Translations under genes and position numbers: made by a program
The notes under the pieces: model-generated
What the model was told of the DNA's origin: nothing
Database searches by the model: none
The model's input: only the letters and a program-made list of their open reading frames with translations
Source: Rhodococcus oxybenzonivorans
Lineage (GTDB): Bacteria > Actinomycetota > Actinomycetes > Mycobacteriales > Mycobacteriaceae
NCBI RefSeq assembly: GCF_003130705.1
Contig: NZ_CP021354.1
Coordinates: forward strand, 4,402,001 to 4,466,000
Length of the DNA stretch: 64,000 nt
Direction of reading: 5' to 3'
Shown here: positions 62,006 to 64,000 of the stretch, in pieces
Numbering within the stretch: position 1 is the first letter of the stretch
How the letters are laid out: every line of letters starts with the position of its first letter

Positions 62006-63163
62006 GTGCGGATACGTGGACTGGTGACGGTTGCTGCCCTGACGGTGGGCGCCGCCGCAACGCTCGGATCCTCGACGGGTAGTTCCGGCCCTGTCTCGGC
62101 CGTCGACACCCGTCAGAACCCGGCGGTCGAGACGGCCGCGCTGGCGTCGGCCACGCGTCTGTCTCCGGTGAGTGAGCCGCAGGACGCCTACCTACCGCCC
62201 GCGGGCTTCGTGGCGCCTGCACCGCGGGTCGCGAGGTCGCAGCGCGCGGCGCCTCCACCTCCCTCGCCCGTGGTGATAAATCCCACATCGCCCGCGTCTC
62301 CCACCGGAACAGGGTTGATCGCCGCACCGGTGATTCTCAGTTCGCTCGGCATCCCCGAGATCGTGCTCAACGCGTACCGCTCGGCGGAACTCACCTTGAT
62401 GGTGGAGGCACCCAAGTGCGGGGTGCCCTGGCATTTGCTGGCGGGTATCGGGCGCATCGAATCGGGGCATGCCGGTGGAGGCCGGACAGACTCGTCCGGC
62501 ACCACCGTCACCCCGATTCTGGGACCGGTGCTGGACGGCCGGCTGGCCGGCAACGAGGTGATCCGCGATACCGACCGCGGCGCCACCGACGGCGACGCCG
62601 GACACGATCGGGCGGTGGGGCCGATGCAGTTCATTCCGTCCACGTGGGCGAAATACGCGTCGGACGGCAATGCGGACGGCGCTGCAGATCCCAACAACGT
62701 ATTCGACGCAACCCTCGCCGCCGCCCGATACCTCTGCTCGGGGGGACTCGACCTCCGTGATCCACTCCAGGAGACCCGCGCGGTTCTCCGCTACAACAAT
62801 TCGGGAACCTACGCCGCCAACGTCATTACGTGGTCGAACGCCTACCGGAACGGTGGTACGCCCACCCCGAGTCAGCTGTCCGACTCGAGCACTCCGCCGC
62901 CCGGTAGCCTCACCGACGCTGCGGCGAACGGATCCGACCTCGCCCGTGAGCTCGCGGCTCCACCGGAGCTCCCGCCCGACGCGACACCGACTCCGACCAC
63001 TCCGGCGCCTGCACCGCTGATCCCCGGCTTGCCTGCGCTACCCGCACTCCCGTGTGTGTTCTTCTGCCCACCTGCCGACCCGGCCGCTCCGGCACCCGCG
63101 CCGGCGCCTGCGGAACCGGCCGCTCCCCCGCCGCCAATCGCCCCGGCCGTGGGAGTTCGCTAG
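62006..63163 (+). CDS. Secreted lytic transglycosylase
   Basis: 385 residues. A signal peptide (VTVAALTVGAAATLG) leads into a Pro-rich region, then an SLT-type domain of about 150 residues. The catalytic Glu lies in GVPWHLLAGIGRIESGHAGGG; GPMQFIPSTWAKY and AARYLCSGG are further family motifs. A long Pro/Ala tail follows. It cleaves peptidoglycan glycan strands with 1,6-anhydro formation. GTG 62006 is preceded by GGGGGTGGTGGA. From memory, it corresponds to M. tuberculosis Rv1230c. A strong terminator follows. Confidence 0.88.
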   Translation: MRIRGLVTVAALTVGAAATLGSSTGSSGPVSAVDTRQNPAVETAALASATRLSPVSEPQDAYLPPAGFVAPAPRVARSQRAAPPPPSPVVINPTSPASPTGTGLIAAPVILSSLGIPEIVLNAYRSAELTLMVEAPKCGVPWHLLAGIGRIESGHAGGGRTDSSGTTVTPILGPVLDGRLAGNEVIRDTDRGATDGDAGHDRAVGPMQFIPSTWAKYASDGNADGAADPNNVFDATLAAARYLCSGGLDLRDPLQETRAVLRYNNSGTYAANVITWSNAYRNGGTPTPSQLSDSSTPPPGSLTDAAANGSDLARELAAPPELPPDATPTPTTPAPAPLIPGLPALPALPCVFFCPPADPAAPAPAPAPAEPAAPPPPIAPAVGVR

Positions 63164-63176
63164 AAGTTTCCTCGAT

Positions 63177-63218
63177 CGCCGCCGTCGCCCGGCCGAAGCC
63201 GGGCGGCGGCGGCGTTTT
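63177..63218 (+). terminator. Intrinsic terminator
   Basis: A 17-bp stem (63177-63193 with 63198-63214, one G-U pair) with a CGAA tetraloop is followed by TTTT, 13 bp after the transglycosylase stop. Confidence 0.85.
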
Positions 63219-63354
63219 CGTATGTCTTCCGGGTTCTGGCGTCGAGTCGCGCTGCCTTCCGCGCTGAGCCGCCTGCGGGCGTGACCTTTCCGTGTTCGTT
63301 ACCCTTCCTGGACGGGTTCCTCAGGTAACAGACCCGCGTCTCTCACCCGTATTG

Positions 63355-63370
63355 ATCACGGTTGCGTAAC
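63355..63370 (+). promoter_or_regulatory. MtrA-like direct repeat ATCAC-N6-GTAAC
   Basis: ATCACGGTTGCGTAAC, followed by G, differs from GTnAC-N6-GTnAC by one base. It lies 78 bp before GTG 63449. GTTACC (63298) and GGTAAC (63324) just upstream are additional half-sites. A TAGCCT -10-like hexamer follows at about 63389-63394. Confidence 0.5.
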
Positions 63371-63448
63371 GGAAATGTCTCGAATCGGGTAGCCTCGTGC
63401 CGTCCAGTTCACAGGCACATCCCGAACGGGGTCGCAGGAGGCAATCGA

Positions 63449-64000
63449 GTGGGTCGGCACAACAAGAAGACGGATTCCCATATCCGCCGCAATTCGGTCA
63501 TCGCGCTCACCGGACTGATTCCCATCGGTCTGGTCACCGCAGCCAACACGGCCGGAGCCACCCCCAAGGTCCCGTTCTTCAGCTCTGAAGCCGCCGCGGA
63601 CGTCGCGGACGTTGCCCAGGAAGCGACCGCCGCACCGAACGCCGAGGCTGTCACCCCTGTCGCCGACACCGCCGCCGTGGAGGCCACGCCCGCAGTGGAG
63701 CAGGCCCCCGCACCTGCCCTGGCCCCGGTTCAGGCCACGCCGCCGCTTCCGGCCAGCATCGCCCAGGGCGCCCTCGGCATACCTGCCATCAACGTGTCGG
63801 CCTACCAGAACGCCGAGCGCATCCTCGCTGTCGAGCAGCCCGGGTGCGGCATGTACTGGACGCTCATCGCCGGCATCGGCCGCGTGGAGTCGACTCACGC
63901 CTACGACGGCAAGGCCGACGACAAGGGCAACATGCTCGACGCCGTTCTCGGTCCGGTCCTCGACGGTCACCTCGCCGGCAATGCCGTGATTCGCGACACC
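63449..64000 (+). CDS. Second secreted lytic transglycosylase (runs off the window)
   Basis: A partial gene of 184 codons, open to the window end. GTG 63449 follows AGGAGG at 8 nt. The product starts MGRHNKKTDSHIRRNS, then a hydrophobic signal segment (VIALTGLIPIGLVTAANTAGA), an Ala/Pro/Glu-rich region and the start of an SLT-type domain: INVSAYQNAERILAVEQPGC, IAGIGRVESTHAYDG with the catalytic-position Glu, and AVLGPVLDGHLAGNAVIRDT. It parallels the preceding transglycosylase domain closely (VLDGRLAGNEVIRDT), so the two are tandem paralogues. A terminator and a separate promoter region lie between them. Confidence 0.87.
   Translation, partial: MGRHNKKTDSHIRRNSVIALTGLIPIGLVTAANTAGATPKVPFFSSEAAADVADVAQEATAAPNAEAVTPVADTAAVEATPAVEQAPAPALAPVQATPPLPASIAQGALGIPAINVSAYQNAERILAVEQPGCGMYWTLIAGIGRVESTHAYDGKADDKGNMLDAVLGPVLDGHLAGNAVIRDT

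Noticed and set aside
63219..63448. Cyclic-di-AMP (ydaO-type) riboswitch before the second transglycosylase gene, as seen upstream of rpf-like genes in some actinobacteria
   Set aside because: The conserved core motifs were not found in this 230-bp region.
1..64000. tRNA or rRNA genes, CRISPR arrays, insertion sequences, attachment sites
   Set aside because: No T-loop-like GGTTCGAATCC blocks, regularly spaced repeats, transposase or integrase motifs were seen. Gene content and strand organisation look like core chromosome.

Overview
The window is very GC-rich, densely coded DNA with short intergenic gaps, frequent GTG starts, many 4-nt start/stop overlaps and many apparently leaderless promoters. 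It encodes a 2-oxoglutarate metabolism enzyme of the mycobacterial Kgd/OdhA type, an LpqY-SugABC-like trehalose importer, a Xi-class GST that would have to use mycothiol, and secreted lytic transglycosylases. Together these point to a mycolic-acid actinomycete, most likely a large-genome Rhodococcus (jostii/opacus type). From memory, kgd, corA, sugC-sugB-sugA-lpqY, the stress-like gene, the MgtE-like gene, the DUF1003 gene and the transglycosylase lie in the same neighbourhood as M. tuberculosis Rv1230c-Rv1248c, so this is core chromosome. I see no tRNA, rRNA, CRISPR array, insertion sequence, prophage or integrase.

Layout. 0-7.5 kb: secreted protein, DEAD-box helicase, nitrilase-family amidase, phosphoribosyltransferase-fold protein, an unknown gene, a FadD-type acyl-CoA ligase and an alpha/beta hydrolase. 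7.6-15.8 kb: a giant RecB-like nuclease/SF1 helicase, then a TetR-controlled group (alanine-racemase-fold enzyme and aldonolactone oxidase) with two matching operators, and a lipoprotein amidase homologue that has lost catalytic residues. 15.8-21 kb: a leftward run of adenosine/adenine deaminase, an AMP-ligase without its C-terminal domain, a crotonase, an MFS exporter and its PadR regulator. 21-26.3 kb: acetyltransferase-like protein, Xi-class GST, AraC regulator with a VOC protein, an unknown protein and glutamate decarboxylase with a natural His run. 26.4-32.3 kb: an ABC-2 exporter and a giant single-chain ABC exporter.

32.4-36.2 kb: kgd. 36.2-40.3 kb: a TetR gene divergent from a Baeyer-Villiger monooxygenase, short-chain dehydrogenase and esterase, which form a plausible alcohol -> ketone -> ester -> acid plus alcohol pathway; two operators occupy the shared promoter. 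40.3-45 kb: a compatible-solute-type importer (ATPase, two permeases) with two divergently encoded binding lipoproteins. 45-53.9 kb: malic enzyme with a 376-nt leader, PHP phosphoesterase, CorA, SUFU-domain protein, metallophosphoesterase with a ParB-like protein, AlkZ-like winged-helix protein and an MFS exporter. 53.9-58.3 kb: trehalose importer. 58.5-64 kb: stress-protein homologue, CitE-like lyase, soluble MgtE-like protein, DUF1003 membrane protein and two tandem lytic transglycosylase genes (the second runs off the window), both preceded by MtrA-like direct repeats.

No single gene set looks like a wholly new system. The best leads are the two TetR circuits with visible operators, the degenerate lipoprotein amidase, the fused nuclease-helicase with a Cys quartet, and the shared regulatory repeats of the cell-wall hydrolases. 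All family assignments rest on motif reading; no database search was run.
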